Assembly (NCBI RefSeq): GCF_001613545.1
Contig: NZ_BDCO01000002.1
Coordinates: 3,038,001-3,102,000, forward strand
Source of the DNA: Terrimicrobium sacchariphilum
GTDB taxonomy: Bacteria; Verrucomicrobiota; Verrucomicrobiia; Chthoniobacterales; Terrimicrobiaceae
Reading direction: 5' to 3'
DNA: 64,000 bases
Made by a program: the position numbers and the translations under genes. The notes under the pieces were generated by a model. It searched no databases, was not told the origin of the DNA, and saw nothing but the letters and a program-made list of their open reading frames with translations. Position 1 is the stretch's first letter; each line of letters begins with the position of its first letter. This document shows positions 54,112 through 64,000 of the stretch, piece by piece.

Positions 54112-55299
54112 GTGAACGAAACCGGATCGCCGAATCCCCAAGGCTGCGCGCCTGATCCGTGGATCACGCTCCTGGTGTTGCAGCCCTCGCCCTTTTGCAA
54201 CATCAACTGCGACTACTGCTACCTGCCGAACCGCACGTCGACGAAACGCATGGCGATGGAGGTGCTGGAAAAGGCGGTGGAGCGCACCTTTGCCTCCGAT
54301 CTCGTCCAGGGCGATCTCACGCTCATCTGGCACGCGGGCGAGCCCCTGGCCGTGCCGATCGCGTGGTACGAGGATGCGATCCAGGTCATCCGGCGTATTG
54401 CACCGCCGGGGCCGCAGATCCGGTACTCCGTGCAATCCAATGGCACGCTGATCAACGACCAGTGGTGCGACTTCATCCAGCGCGAGAATTTCTGCGTGGG
54501 CCTCAGTATTGACGGACCCGCCTTCCTCCACGACGCGCATCGCAAGACGCGGCGCGGCGAGGGAACACATGCCGCCGCCATGCGCGGACTACGCATGCTG
54601 CGCGAGCGTGGCATCCCATTTCACGTCATTTCGGTGATCACGCGCGAGGCCCTGGGCCATGCGGAGGAGATTTACGATTTCTTTGAGTCCGAGGGCGTCG
54701 AGCGACTGGGGCTGAACATCGAGGAAGTGGAGGCTAACAACATGTCGTCCACCCTCGCCGCGCGCGAGGATGCGCGGGTGCGCGAATTTTACGAGGTGAT
54801 GTTTCAGCGGCAGAAGGAACGCCGAACGATCACGATCCGCGAATTCGACGCCGCGCGGCAGAAGGTGCTCGGCGGCGTGTCGCTGCGGGATTTTGACTTT
54901 CCGTGGTTCAACGAACAGGCGCGCCCCTTTGGCATCGTGAGCGTGGACTGGGAGGGAAACTTCGCCACGTACTCACCGGAGCTGCTGAGCATGCCGGTGG
55001 ACCCATACGGCACGTTTGCCTTTGGCAATGTGAAGACCGACGACTTTTGCGACGCGCTGGAGACACCGAAGTTCCAAAAAGTGCTCACGGACATCCAGGC
55101 GGGCATTCGCAAGTGCGCCGCGACATGCAGCTACTACGGCTACTGCGGCGGCGGGGCTCCGGCGAACAAGTATTACGAAAACGGTACTTTTGCCTCCACT
55201 CAGACGATGTACTGCCGCTACTCTGTGCAGATGCCGCTGGAGATCGTTCTCTCCGACATTGAAAAGGACCTCCAGCTGGCGACTCCGTCAGCTGCATGA
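54112..55299 (+). CDS. grrM: Radical SAM/SPASM peptide maturase (GrrM-like)
   Basis: This 395-residue enzyme carries the radical SAM cluster motif CNINCDYC (residues about 28-35), with the preceding strand LLVLQPSPF. A C-terminal SPASM part has KCAATCSYYGYCGGG and a last Cys in TMYCRYSVQMP (residues about 333-370), which bind auxiliary iron-sulfur clusters. The family (GRRM) installs C-C or C-N links between aromatic and nearby side chains in the Gly-rich precursor. It starts at GTG 54112, with the terminator hairpin just before, and ends overlapping the next gene by 4 bases (ATGA). Type is certain; the exact cross-link is inferred from the precursor. Confidence 0.92.
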   Translation: MNETGSPNPQGCAPDPWITLLVLQPSPFCNINCDYCYLPNRTSTKRMAMEVLEKAVERTFASDLVQGDLTLIWHAGEPLAVPIAWYEDAIQVIRRIAPPGPQIRYSVQSNGTLINDQWCDFIQRENFCVGLSIDGPAFLHDAHRKTRRGEGTHAAAMRGLRMLRERGIPFHVISVITREALGHAEEIYDFFESEGVERLGLNIEEVEANNMSSTLAAREDARVREFYEVMFQRQKERRTITIREFDAARQKVLGGVSLRDFDFPWFNEQARPFGIVSVDWEGNFATYSPELLSMPVDPYGTFAFGNVKTDDFCDALETPKFQKVLTDIQAGIRKCAATCSYYGYCGGGAPANKYYENGTFASTQTMYCRYSVQMPLEIVLSDIEKDLQLATPSAA

Positions 55300-55853
55300 A
55301 AAAAGCCCTCGCCCTTGCCTTCCTTGCGGCCGCCATCCTGGCGGTCGCTCAGTCGCCCGAAATGAACGAACTTTCCGCGAGCACCGCGCTCGGCGGCAAG
55401 GCGGCCTATGATGCGATCCGCAATGCCACGAAAGTGACAGTGCAGCGAGTCGACACCATCTTTCCGCCCGAGGATGACCCCAATGGCAAGTCGAAGGTCG
55501 TCGATCTGGGTGATCCCTTTGCCGTCCCTGCCGAGCAGGCGCAGGCGCTGAAAGATGCCTTTTGCAGTGGCAAGACGTATCTCTCGCCCTCCAAGACATG
55601 CCGGTTCCGCGCAAATGTACGGTATGGATTCGAGGGAGCCGGAGACAAGGTGACGCTGGTGTTGTGCTTTGGCTGCGGCGAGATGGAGGTCTGGCAGAAG
55701 GGCGAAATGGTGTCCTTCGGCCCTTTTGACGGCGGGTACGGGCACATCCTCAAACTTACCCAGTCGCTTTTCCCGAAAGACGAATTCCTCGCGCAGTTTA
55801 ACGAGAAGATCTTCCAGGAACGCGCAAAGCGGATGGAAGTGATGAAGCCGTAG
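55296..55853 (+). CDS. Exported Cys-containing protein translationally coupled to the maturase
   Basis: This 185-residue protein has a signal peptide (MKKALALAFLAAAILAVAQS) and no further membrane helix, so it is likely periplasmic. It contains four Cys, two of them in LVLCFGCGEMEVW (CxxC, about residues 125-134) and two before (AFCSGKTYLSPSKTCRF, about 89-104). These could bind a metal or form disulphides. It does not look like the orphaned solute-binding protein described for other GRRM systems. The start codon lies within the maturase stop, so expression is coupled and a role in the same pathway is likely. I cannot name the family. Confidence 0.7.
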   Translation: MKKALALAFLAAAILAVAQSPEMNELSASTALGGKAAYDAIRNATKVTVQRVDTIFPPEDDPNGKSKVVDLGDPFAVPAEQAQALKDAFCSGKTYLSPSKTCRFRANVRYGFEGAGDKVTLVLCFGCGEMEVWQKGEMVSFGPFDGGYGHILKLTQSLFPKDEFLAQFNEKIFQERAKRMEVMKP

Positions 55854-56253
55854 ATCTCCTGAAGAGAAGGAAGCGAAGGACTGCCTTTCGTGTTTGCGGG
55901 ACGGCTTTTTTCAGAAGAGACGACCGTGCGGAGGCGTAGAGGCGGCATCCTGCCAACCTGTGAGTTTGGCTACACTGTCGCGGCGAATGTCGGCACAAAG
56001 CCTGGAGAAAAGGTCCGGCGGGCGGGACGCCCACCCTACGATCGGTTTTCGAAGCGGGTCAGCCGTGTTTCACTGCGTCAGCTCAGCCTCTATTCCTCCC
56101 CTAGACTTTAGCAAAAGCCTTCTGCCTTTCCCTTTGTTTCCTTCTGTTTAAAGGTCCTTCCGCGGTGTCCATGGCAAGCCAGTCATACTGTGTGACAAAG
56201 GCGGGCTACCATCGCTCCTTGCCGAGTGGCAGGGGCCGGGGCATGATGCCGCC
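55854..56253. other. Intergenic stretch after the cyclophane unit
   Basis: These 400 bases hold no gene that I can support. There is a small GC-rich hairpin around GGGCGGGACGCCC (near 56019-56032), of a kind often seen between genes in this phylum, and a pyrimidine-rich run near 56114-56152. No strong terminator is visible directly after the 55853 stop. Confidence 0.6.
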
Positions 56254-57306
56254 GTGCAAATCGGTTTGGACAATTTTGTCACGGCGGCCCCAGACCCCGT
56301 GACCGGCGAACAGCGCGACCCCTCCCAGCGTCTCAGCGACCTCCTGGATGAGATCTCCCATGCCGACGAGGTGGGTCTGGATGTGGTTGGCATCGGAGAG
56401 CATCATCGCGAGGAATTCCTCGATTCCGCCCCGGCGATCCTGCTCGCAGCGGCGGCAGCGCGCACAAAACGCATCCGGCTGGCCAGCGCCGTGACGGTGC
56501 TGAGCGCGGACGACCCGGTGCGCGTGTTCCAAAACTTTGCGACGATCGACATTCTTTCGCGAGGCCGGGCCGAGATCATCGCGGGGCGCGGTTCCTTCGT
56601 GGAAGCGTATCCGCTCTTTGGGCTGAACCTCGAGGATTACGACGACCTATTCACTGAGAAGCTCGACCTGCTGATCAAGCTGCGCGACAACAAAACCATC
56701 ACCTGGGAGGGCAAATACCGTCCCGCCCTGCACGAACAAACAGTGTATCCACGTCCCGTGCAAGACCCCCTGCCCGTCTGGGTGGGTGTGGGAGGTTCGC
56801 CGGGGTCCTTCGCCCGTGCGGGGGTGATGGGATTACCGCTCATGGTCGCCATCATCGGCGGTGAGCCGCGCCGGTTCCGCCCCATGATCGACCTTTATCG
56901 CGAGGCAGGCCGCCGCGCCGGGCATCCGCCGGAGCGACTCAAGGTCGGCGTGCACGCGCTCGGCTATGTCGCGGAGACGAATGACAAGGCAGCGGATGAT
57001 TATTTTCCTGGTTACGAGCGGATGTTCACCCAGATCGGCCGCGAGCGCGGCTGGCCGCCGGTGAAGCGCATCCACTTTGACATGCTGCGCGGCCCCGAGG
57101 GCGCGCTCATGGTCGGAGACGTCGAAACCGTGGTGGAGAAGATCCTCCACTACGACCAAGTGCTCGGCGGCATCTCGCGCATCACCTTCCAGATGAGTCC
57201 CGCCTCCCTCCCCCATGAGAAGGAGATGAAGGCCATCGAGCTCCTCGGCAAACAGGTGTCCCCCTGGGTGAACACCGTGCTGGAGAAGAAGAAGGCGCAG
57301 GGGTAG
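56254..57306 (+). CDS. LLM-class flavin-dependent monooxygenase (luciferase-like)
   Basis: This 350-residue cytoplasmic enzyme has the bacterial luciferase-like barrel. VGIGEHHREEFLDSAPAILLAAAAARTKRIRLASAVTVL is the family core near residues 46-84, and RAEIIAGRGSFVEAYPLFG follows. It would use FMNH2 and oxygen on an unknown small molecule. GTG 56254 is preceded by no evident ribosome binding site. It is alone, flanked by non-coding stretches. Confidence 0.85.
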   Translation: MQIGLDNFVTAAPDPVTGEQRDPSQRLSDLLDEISHADEVGLDVVGIGEHHREEFLDSAPAILLAAAAARTKRIRLASAVTVLSADDPVRVFQNFATIDILSRGRAEIIAGRGSFVEAYPLFGLNLEDYDDLFTEKLDLLIKLRDNKTITWEGKYRPALHEQTVYPRPVQDPLPVWVGVGGSPGSFARAGVMGLPLMVAIIGGEPRRFRPMIDLYREAGRRAGHPPERLKVGVHALGYVAETNDKAADDYFPGYERMFTQIGRERGWPPVKRIHFDMLRGPEGALMVGDVETVVEKILHYDQVLGGISRITFQMSPASLPHEKEMKAIELLGKQVSPWVNTVLEKKKAQG

Positions 57307-57374
57307 CGGCAGGGTTCATTGGATCGGACGCGTCGCCGCTTGAGGATTCGTCCAAAAGCGGTCATACTTTGCCG

Positions 57375-57623
57375 GTGACAACGATCTCGGTCGAGGAACT
57401 GCAAGCACACACGTCTGACATTGTCCGTCGAGTCGTGAAAAGCTCACAGCCCATCGCGATCACTGATAGTGGTGAAGTGGTGGCAATCCATACCGCCACC
57501 CCGAATATTTCTCACTCGCGGTCGAGACAGCGTACTTTACTGCCTGAATATGCCGAGTTGATGGCAAGTCCACCCACTAGCGACGTAATCGCTGACCTGA
57601 ACGCCACGCGCGGCGACAGGTAG
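57375..57623 (+). CDS. Phd/YefM-type antitoxin without a toxin partner
   Basis: This 82-residue protein begins at GTG 57375 (VTTISVEELQAHTSDIVRRV, typical Phd/YefM start) and continues PIAITDSGEVVAIHTA, the DNA-binding and dimer part. Such antitoxins normally lie directly before a PIN or RelE toxin. Here the frame ends at 57623 and no toxin frame follows on this strand, so it is probably an orphan. A TTG at 57369 is an alternative start. It is convergent with the next gene, 15 bases away. Confidence 0.75.
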   Translation: MTTISVEELQAHTSDIVRRVVKSSQPIAITDSGEVVAIHTATPNISHSRSRQRTLLPEYAELMASPPTSDVIADLNATRGDR

Positions 57624-57638
57624 CTGGGCTGCATGGAT

Positions 57639-58193
57639 TCAAGGTCTGGGCACAGATGGAACTCCAGTTCTGTCTGCCAGAGCCTCGTACCGTTCAATAA
57701 AGTGCATGCGAGCTTCCTCAAAAAGTTGAAGAAACCGATCAAAAAGCCGCCCGCATTCCTTGGCCAAAACAACAACCTCTGCGAGGTTACCTCTATCGAT
57801 CATTTTGTGAGCGACGGGTATCCTGCATTTTGAATTGATACTCTGAGCAATCTCAAGAATCTCGTTCTTTTGGGAAAAATCCTGCCTTCGACGAATGCGG
57901 TCAATCAATTGTCCAAACATCAGGCGTTCTACCTCGAAGTATTCATAATGAGAGGGGTATATCCCTAGAACTTGCTCGTAAAAGCACGAGTAATCCAAAA
58001 GCCAAAGAAGTTCCTCGACAAGCTGTTGGAAAAGTAAAATAGCTGAGATCGAATGCGCTTGATCCGGGGTATCCAGCATCTCCCTGGCTAGCTCGAGCAC
58101 ATCAAGGTACAAAGCTGCGTTTTCCTCTTCAGGCCAGACGCGCATGGCAATCTGTTTTTCCAACGAAAGCCCCCAATGAGTTAAGCGTTTCAC
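57639..58193 (-). CDS. Helical protein of low GC with an R-x4-H motif (HEPN-like?)
   Basis: This about 184-residue protein looks almost all helical. The start is uncertain: GTG 58193 is used because the upstream residues lie in the cupin gene. Arg124 and His129 form an RIPVAH (R-x4-H) motif in a helix-loop context, which fits the catalytic motif of HEPN RNases. The rest (acidic ELAREMLDTPDQAH, aromatic YPSHYEYFEVERL) does not identify a known family. GC content is clearly lower than the neighbours, and it lies next to an orphan antitoxin, which suggests an acquired defence or toxin element. Confidence 0.5.
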   Translation of the reverse strand: MKRLTHWGLSLEKQIAMRVWPEEENAALYLDVLELAREMLDTPDQAHSISAILLFQQLVEELLWLLDYSCFYEQVLGIYPSHYEYFEVERLMFGQLIDRIRRRQDFSQKNEILEIAQSINSKCRIPVAHKMIDRGNLAEVVVLAKECGRLFDRFLQLFEEARMHFIERYEALADRTGVPSVPRP

Positions 58194-58245
58194 ACGGGAA
58201 GTAATTCCAAATTGCCTTAATAATGAAACGTAGATTTTCCGTGCT

Positions 58246-58692
58246 CTACGGCTGGACGAAGTGGATGCCGTACTTCTCCGCGATGGCGATGGCGGCAGGT
58301 ACGTCTGGACCGTCGGGTTTGGCGAATTCGGCGGCGGCTTCGATGAAGAACTGCTCAAAGCCCGACGGCGCGGCGTGAATGAGCATGCGGGTGGGCGTCG
58401 CAGTATCGTTCCGAAACGTATGCACTTTTCCTCGCGGTGCGAAAACCGTATCGCCTGCGTCAGCCTCGATCCATTCGCCTTCCATGAGGAAGCTCACGCG
58501 TCCCTCAAGGATGTAAAACCACTCGTCCTCGCAGTCATGCCTGTGGGGCGGCGGGCCTCCGCCGGGTTGAGTCACCTCCACGAAACTCGTGAATTGTCCG
58601 CCCGTCTGCCCGCCATCGAGAAGGAGCGTCATTTGTTCACCAAAGGCGTGGAAAACGCGGGCCTGGGAGGATCGGGTAAATACGGGGTCCAT
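58246..58692 (-). CDS. Single-domain cupin protein
   Basis: This 148-residue protein has the two cupin motifs: PPPHRHDCEDEWFYILEGRVSF (residues about 48-69, with the metal-binding His, His and Glu) and FAPRGKVHTFRN (about 85-96, with the last His). It is a small beta-barrel metal protein, typical of sugar-, quercetin- or antibiotic-related dioxygenases and isomerases, with no sure substrate. It stands alone on the minus strand, 36 bases beyond the end of the antiporter gene (58729) and followed by the HEPN-like gene. Confidence 0.85.
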   Translation of the reverse strand: MDPVFTRSSQARVFHAFGEQMTLLLDGGQTGGQFTSFVEVTQPGGGPPPHRHDCEDEWFYILEGRVSFLMEGEWIEADAGDTVFAPRGKVHTFRNDTATPTRMLIHAAPSGFEQFFIEAAAEFAKPDGPDVPAAIAIAEKYGIHFVQP

Positions 58693-58728
58693 GGGAAAAT
58701 TACGGACAGGGCTTCAGGCAATATCCAG

Positions 58729-60030
58729 CTACAGCAGCGCGGGCTGCGGGCCTGCGGCGGGCGGGACGGATGATCTCGGAGGCTTCCGGCTGCCGACGAG
58801 GCGCTCGAAGATGGGTGAGGCCATGAGGGTCGTGACCACGGCCATAATGACGAGGGTGGCGAAGATTTCGGGCGAGATGACGCCGCGCTGGAGGCCGATA
58901 TTGATGATGATGAGCTCCATGAGGCCGCGGGCGTTCATGAGGGTGCCAATGCCGAGGGCCTCGCGATTCGGGAGGCCGGTGGCGCGGGCGGCGAACCAGC
59001 AAGCGACACCCTTGCCCAGCACGGCGGCAATGAGGACCGCTCCGCAGATGAGCCAGAGGAAGCCAGTGTTGAGCAGGCCGATTTTCGTATTGAGTCCGGA
59101 GTAGGTGAAGAAGAGCGGCAGGAGCAGGGCAACGGTAAGCGGCTGGATACGAGCGATGAGGTCGCGGCATACGATGCCGCGCGGCATGGCGGCTCCCATC
59201 ACAAACGCCCCAAAGACGGCATGCATGCCGACGAGATCGGTAAACCACGCGCCCGCCGCCATGAGGGCGAGGCAAAGGACGAGGCCGGATTCGGTGAGTT
59301 CCTCGTCCTTCGTGATCCAGCGCTGACAGTAGCCGAGCAGCGGTCGAATGACGAGTAAGGCGACGGCCACGTAACCCGCGCCGCCCGCGATGTTGGTGAT
59401 GGCATGGCTCCAGTTGTTATCAAAGCTGGCCAGGACGACAGCGAGCAGGCACCAGGCGGTGGCGTCGTCGATCGCGCCCGCGCCGAGGGCGACCGTGCCC
59501 ATGGTGGTTCCGGCAAGGCCCTTGAAATGAATGATGCGGGCGAGCATCGGAAAGGCGGTGATGCACATGGACGCGCCCATGAAGATCATGGCATTCATCA
59601 GCGACGTGCGCTCGGGGAAGAGGTCGGTCCACTGGTAGATGCCCCAGGCGAGCACGGCTCCCAGCACGAAGGGCGCGGCCATTCCGGCCACCGAGACAGC
59701 GATGGAACTGCGGAGGTTCTGCCGCACGATATCGACGCGGAACTCCAGGCCAACGACGAACATGTAAAGCGCGAGGCCGAGCTGGGAGGCGGGAAAGAGG
59801 TAGCTCTGGGTGTCGCGGGTTTTCTGCGTCGGGTCCCACGGAAAGAGCGCATGCTGGAGATCGGGAAAGAACAGCCCAAAAAGCGACGGCCCAAGCATCA
59901 CGCCCGCGATCATCTCGGCGACGACCTGAGGTTGCCCGAAGCGCGCCGCGATGGCCCCGACGATACGGCAGAAGATCAGGATGACCGCCAGTTGCAGGAG
60001 GAACTGAATGGCCAGGCTCAGGTTGTTCAT
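58729..60030 (-). CDS. CPA2-type cation:proton antiporter
   Basis: This 433-residue inner-membrane protein has about 12-13 helices. FGQPQVVAEMIAGVMLGPSLFG near residue 34 is the family start, and LGAGAIDDATAWCLLAVV near 186 carries the ion-binding Asp-Asp pair that marks electrogenic sodium/proton exchangers such as NapA. GMHAVFGAFVMGAAMPRG is another family segment. I start at ATG 60030 (MNNLSLAIQ); a longer frame upstream is not supported by hydrophobicity. It would help in pH and sodium balance. There is no RCK domain at the C-terminus. Confidence 0.87.
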   Translation of the reverse strand: MNNLSLAIQFLLQLAVILIFCRIVGAIAARFGQPQVVAEMIAGVMLGPSLFGLFFPDLQHALFPWDPTQKTRDTQSYLFPASQLGLALYMFVVGLEFRVDIVRQNLRSSIAVSVAGMAAPFVLGAVLAWGIYQWTDLFPERTSLMNAMIFMGASMCITAFPMLARIIHFKGLAGTTMGTVALGAGAIDDATAWCLLAVVLASFDNNWSHAITNIAGGAGYVAVALLVIRPLLGYCQRWITKDEELTESGLVLCLALMAAGAWFTDLVGMHAVFGAFVMGAAMPRGIVCRDLIARIQPLTVALLLPLFFTYSGLNTKIGLLNTGFLWLICGAVLIAAVLGKGVACWFAARATGLPNREALGIGTLMNARGLMELIIINIGLQRGVISPEIFATLVIMAVVTTLMASPIFERLVGSRKPPRSSVPPAAGPQPALL

Positions 60031-60089
60031 TCGGCGCGCAGTCTGGATGCAGCGCAACGAAATCCGCAACAGAAAAAGCGAGACAGGGT

Positions 60090-60626
60090 TTACGAGCCGT
60101 GATTCGCCTTATTACCCTCATCCACCCTCGCCCGGATGGCTTGCATAAGCGCCAAATCAAGCTGCCTTCGGACTTCCTTTGCCCGGGAAAAGTTCGGGAT
60201 GAGGCGGAAACTCGATATCCGGGCCTGAGTCTCGATCGTGTCTCCGCGTTTGATGATCTGCGAAAGGGAAACGTCAAACGTACGCCGTCCCGTGATTGTT
60301 CCGAACTGATACACGGGGAGATACATCGTCCAGGGAATTTCGATCTGGTCACCCGAAACGGAAATCGTGAGCTGCTGTCCCTGTTCTGAGGGAGGCGCCA
60401 AACCCTGAAGATCAAACAACCCGTATGGGCCTGTGATCCTCGCGGAAGAAACCAAACCGAGATTGTAGAGGTTAAAACTCGGGAAACGGGAAACCCACAA
60501 CGTAGCTTCCCCTCGTAGGGCAACCAGAACAACGGCGATGAAGAGAAATGCCACGCCGAAAGCGATCCATCGCCAGATATGTCGGGGGCGCTTTGCCGGC
60601 GGAAAGTTGTGTCGTAAATCGCTCAC
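60090..60626 (-). CDS. Membrane-anchored protein of unknown function
   Basis: This 178-residue protein has a basic start and one helix (WRWIAFGVAFLFIAVVLVAL, about residues 18-37), followed by a beta-rich external part (LTISVSGDQIEIPWTMYLPVYQFGTITGRRTFDVSL). The start is uncertain: GTG 60626 is used; a TTG at 60665 would add 13 residues. I do not recognise the family. It lies 59 bases upstream of the antiporter on the same strand, so a joint transcript is possible. Confidence 0.6.
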   Translation of the reverse strand: MSDLRHNFPPAKRPRHIWRWIAFGVAFLFIAVVLVALRGEATLWVSRFPSFNLYNLGLVSSARITGPYGLFDLQGLAPPSEQGQQLTISVSGDQIEIPWTMYLPVYQFGTITGRRTFDVSLSQIIKRGDTIETQARISSFRLIPNFSRAKEVRRQLDLALMQAIRARVDEGNKANHGS

Positions 60627-60709
60627 CAAAGACCTAAGGCTGACGAAAACATGCCGCAGAAACAATGCGGAAACACCTCAGCGAGCCCAGGTAATTTCAC
60701 CGAGTCAAA

Positions 60710-60740
60710 TTGACGCGGTGGGGCGGCGGGAGCATATTTA
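60710..60740 (+). promoter_or_regulatory. Candidate clpB promoter with almost no leader
   Basis: TTGACG at 60710-60715 and TATTTA at 60735-60740 are separated by 19 bases. Only seven bases lie between the -10 box and the ATG at 60748, so transcription would begin at or near the start codon. The spacer is longer than the usual 17, so the call is tentative. Confidence 0.4.
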
Positions 60741-60747
60741 AGGTTGT

Positions 60748-63315
<2,568 letters not shown>

Positions 63316-63331
63316 GCCGGGTTATAAAGAA

Positions 63332-63353
63332 CGGGAGGGTGACTGCCCTCCCG
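63332..63353 (-). terminator. Hairpin terminator between clpB and the PEP-CTERM gene
   Basis: An 8-bp stem (CGGGAGGG at 63332-63339 with CCCTCCCG at 63346-63353) encloses TGACTG. Read on the minus strand it is followed by TTCTTTATAA, so it probably ends the PEP-CTERM transcript; on the plus strand there is no T-run, so its effect on clpB is less sure. Confidence 0.6.
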
Positions 63354-63379
63354 TCCCGCGGATTAGCTCGCGCAAGCCT

Positions 63380-63823
63380 CTAAACGAAACGACGACGGCG
63401 GCGGCGAAAGAGAAGCAGCGTACCTACGCCTGCAAAAAAGAGGGCAATCGTGGTCGGCTCCGGCACTCGGAAGAGACCAACGGCCCTTGAGTGGCGACTG
63501 GCGTCGCCTGACTGGATCTCTGGAATCCCACTCGATTCCGCGTTGAATGTCATACGGAGAAGATTCACGGGGGCTGAACTGCTCTCGATAATCTCAAAGA
63601 CAGCTAAAATATTTGGATCGGCCTCTAGAGCGACATGATTGCCATCCAAGAATGTGCCACTTCCCACATTGGCAGTTGTGTTGACCGAAGTCCTGGGCGA
63701 GAGCAGCCCGATCGGGTTCCCTTCATCGATCCCCGCCTCGCTCCGGGTGGAGTCGGCGAGGCTGCGAGAATACGTGACGAGAGAGAAAATCGCCAATGCA
63801 ACCGGGAGGAACTTTGCCTTCAT
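63380..63823 (-). CDS. Short PEP-CTERM exported protein
   Basis: This 147-residue protein has a signal peptide (MKAKFLPVALAIFSLVTYSRSLA) and a C-terminal sorting signal VPEPTTIALFFAGVGTLLLF followed by seven basic residues. The body of about 95 residues carries no domain I recognise. An exosortase would cut at the tail and release it to the surface. It is transcribed toward clpB and has a near-consensus promoter. Confidence 0.8.
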   Translation of the reverse strand: MKAKFLPVALAIFSLVTYSRSLADSTRSEAGIDEGNPIGLLSPRTSVNTTANVGSGTFLDGNHVALEADPNILAVFEIIESSSAPVNLLRMTFNAESSGIPEIQSGDASRHSRAVGLFRVPEPTTIALFFAGVGTLLLFRRRRRRFV

Positions 63824-64000
63824 GCCAAGTGAGGCAAATAGGAAATCCCCTCCTTTCTGTCAATCGCCGTAAATTTCACAACCTAAAGCAAATCAGCAAC
63901 TTAAATAGTCACACCTCACACAACATTGCACATCCTCGAGCGTCAACCAGTTGCAATATTGCGTACTTTTCCGGCATTTGGGCCTCTAGGAAATTATTTC
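63824..64000. other. AT-richer region upstream of the PEP-CTERM gene
   Basis: These 177 bases contain the promoter at 63835-63863 and otherwise no gene, hairpin or repeat that I can support. Confidence 0.55.
63835..63863 (-). promoter_or_regulatory. Near-consensus sigma-70 promoter of the PEP-CTERM gene
   Basis: On the minus strand TTGACA (63863-63858), a 17-base spacer and TATTTG (63840-63835) form a strong promoter. The expected start of transcription is only about 5 bases before the ATG at 63823, so the leader is very short or absent. Confidence 0.75.

Noticed and set aside
57633..57833. Plus-strand frame after the Phd-type antitoxin, considered as its toxin
   Set aside because: The sequence has no PIN or RelE features and is antisense to the helical low-GC gene.

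Overview
The window is about 64 kb of GC-rich bacterial chromosome. It is most likely from the phylum Verrucomicrobiota, perhaps a Spartobacteria/Terrimicrobium-like lineage. I infer this from two short proteins with PEP-CTERM tails, a pseudopilin-like protein with the H-x9-DG tail common in Planctomycetes and Verrucomicrobia, a meso-DAP-type MurE, a complete division and cell wall (dcw) cluster ending in a divergent FtsZ, GlgE-type glucan synthesis, and the scarcity of Shine-Dalgarno sequences. No rRNA, tRNA, CRISPR array or insertion sequence was seen.

Left part (1-16 kb): the 5' end of secA runs off the left edge and is divergent from malQ. An HU/IHF-like gene follows, then a 1.37 kb non-coding stretch with three copies of one long hairpin repeat. 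Next come a nucleoside hydrolase and a methyltransferase, then a lower-GC islet (about 5.9-8.4 kb) with a lipoprotein, a GDP-mannose 3,5-epimerase-like enzyme and a glycosyltransferase. A minus-strand operon (16.0 to 8.8 kb) holds a permease, an FG-GAP secreted protein, MurU-like and AmgK-like sugar enzymes and GlgE.

Middle (16-33.6 kb): a small membrane protein, lnt and purSQL are followed by a LacI-type regulator. Downstream of it is a likely carbohydrate-related cluster: PEP-CTERM protein, GH110-like beta-helix, second beta-helix, pseudopilin and Gfo/Idh oxidoreductase. Then come an orphan antitoxin, an ABCG-like half transporter, yebC, and rho with an Asn/Gln-rich N-terminal extension.

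The dcw cluster (33.8-53.0 kb) is nearly complete and tightly coupled: mraZ, rsmH, ftsL, ftsI, murE, murF, mraY, murD, a LysM protein, ftsW, murG, a murC-murB fusion, ddl, ftsQ, ftsA, ftsZ. Four 10-bp direct repeats in front of mraZ look like its autoregulatory operator. FtsZ keeps its C-terminal FtsA-binding peptide but has lost two of the three T7-loop residues used for GTP hydrolysis in other FtsZ proteins.

Directly after ftsZ lies the most interesting unit (53.1-55.9 kb): a secreted protein, a 123-residue precursor with ten Trp-x-Asn triads, a strong terminator/attenuator, a radical SAM/SPASM maturase, and a coupled exported cysteine-containing protein. It resembles the GRRM/OscA cyclophane (triceptide) RiPP systems, with two extra unknown genes.

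Right end (56-64 kb): a luciferase-like monooxygenase, an orphan Phd-type antitoxin, a low-GC helical protein with an R-x4-H motif, a cupin, a CPA2 antiporter, a membrane protein, clpB, and a second PEP-CTERM protein behind a near-consensus promoter.
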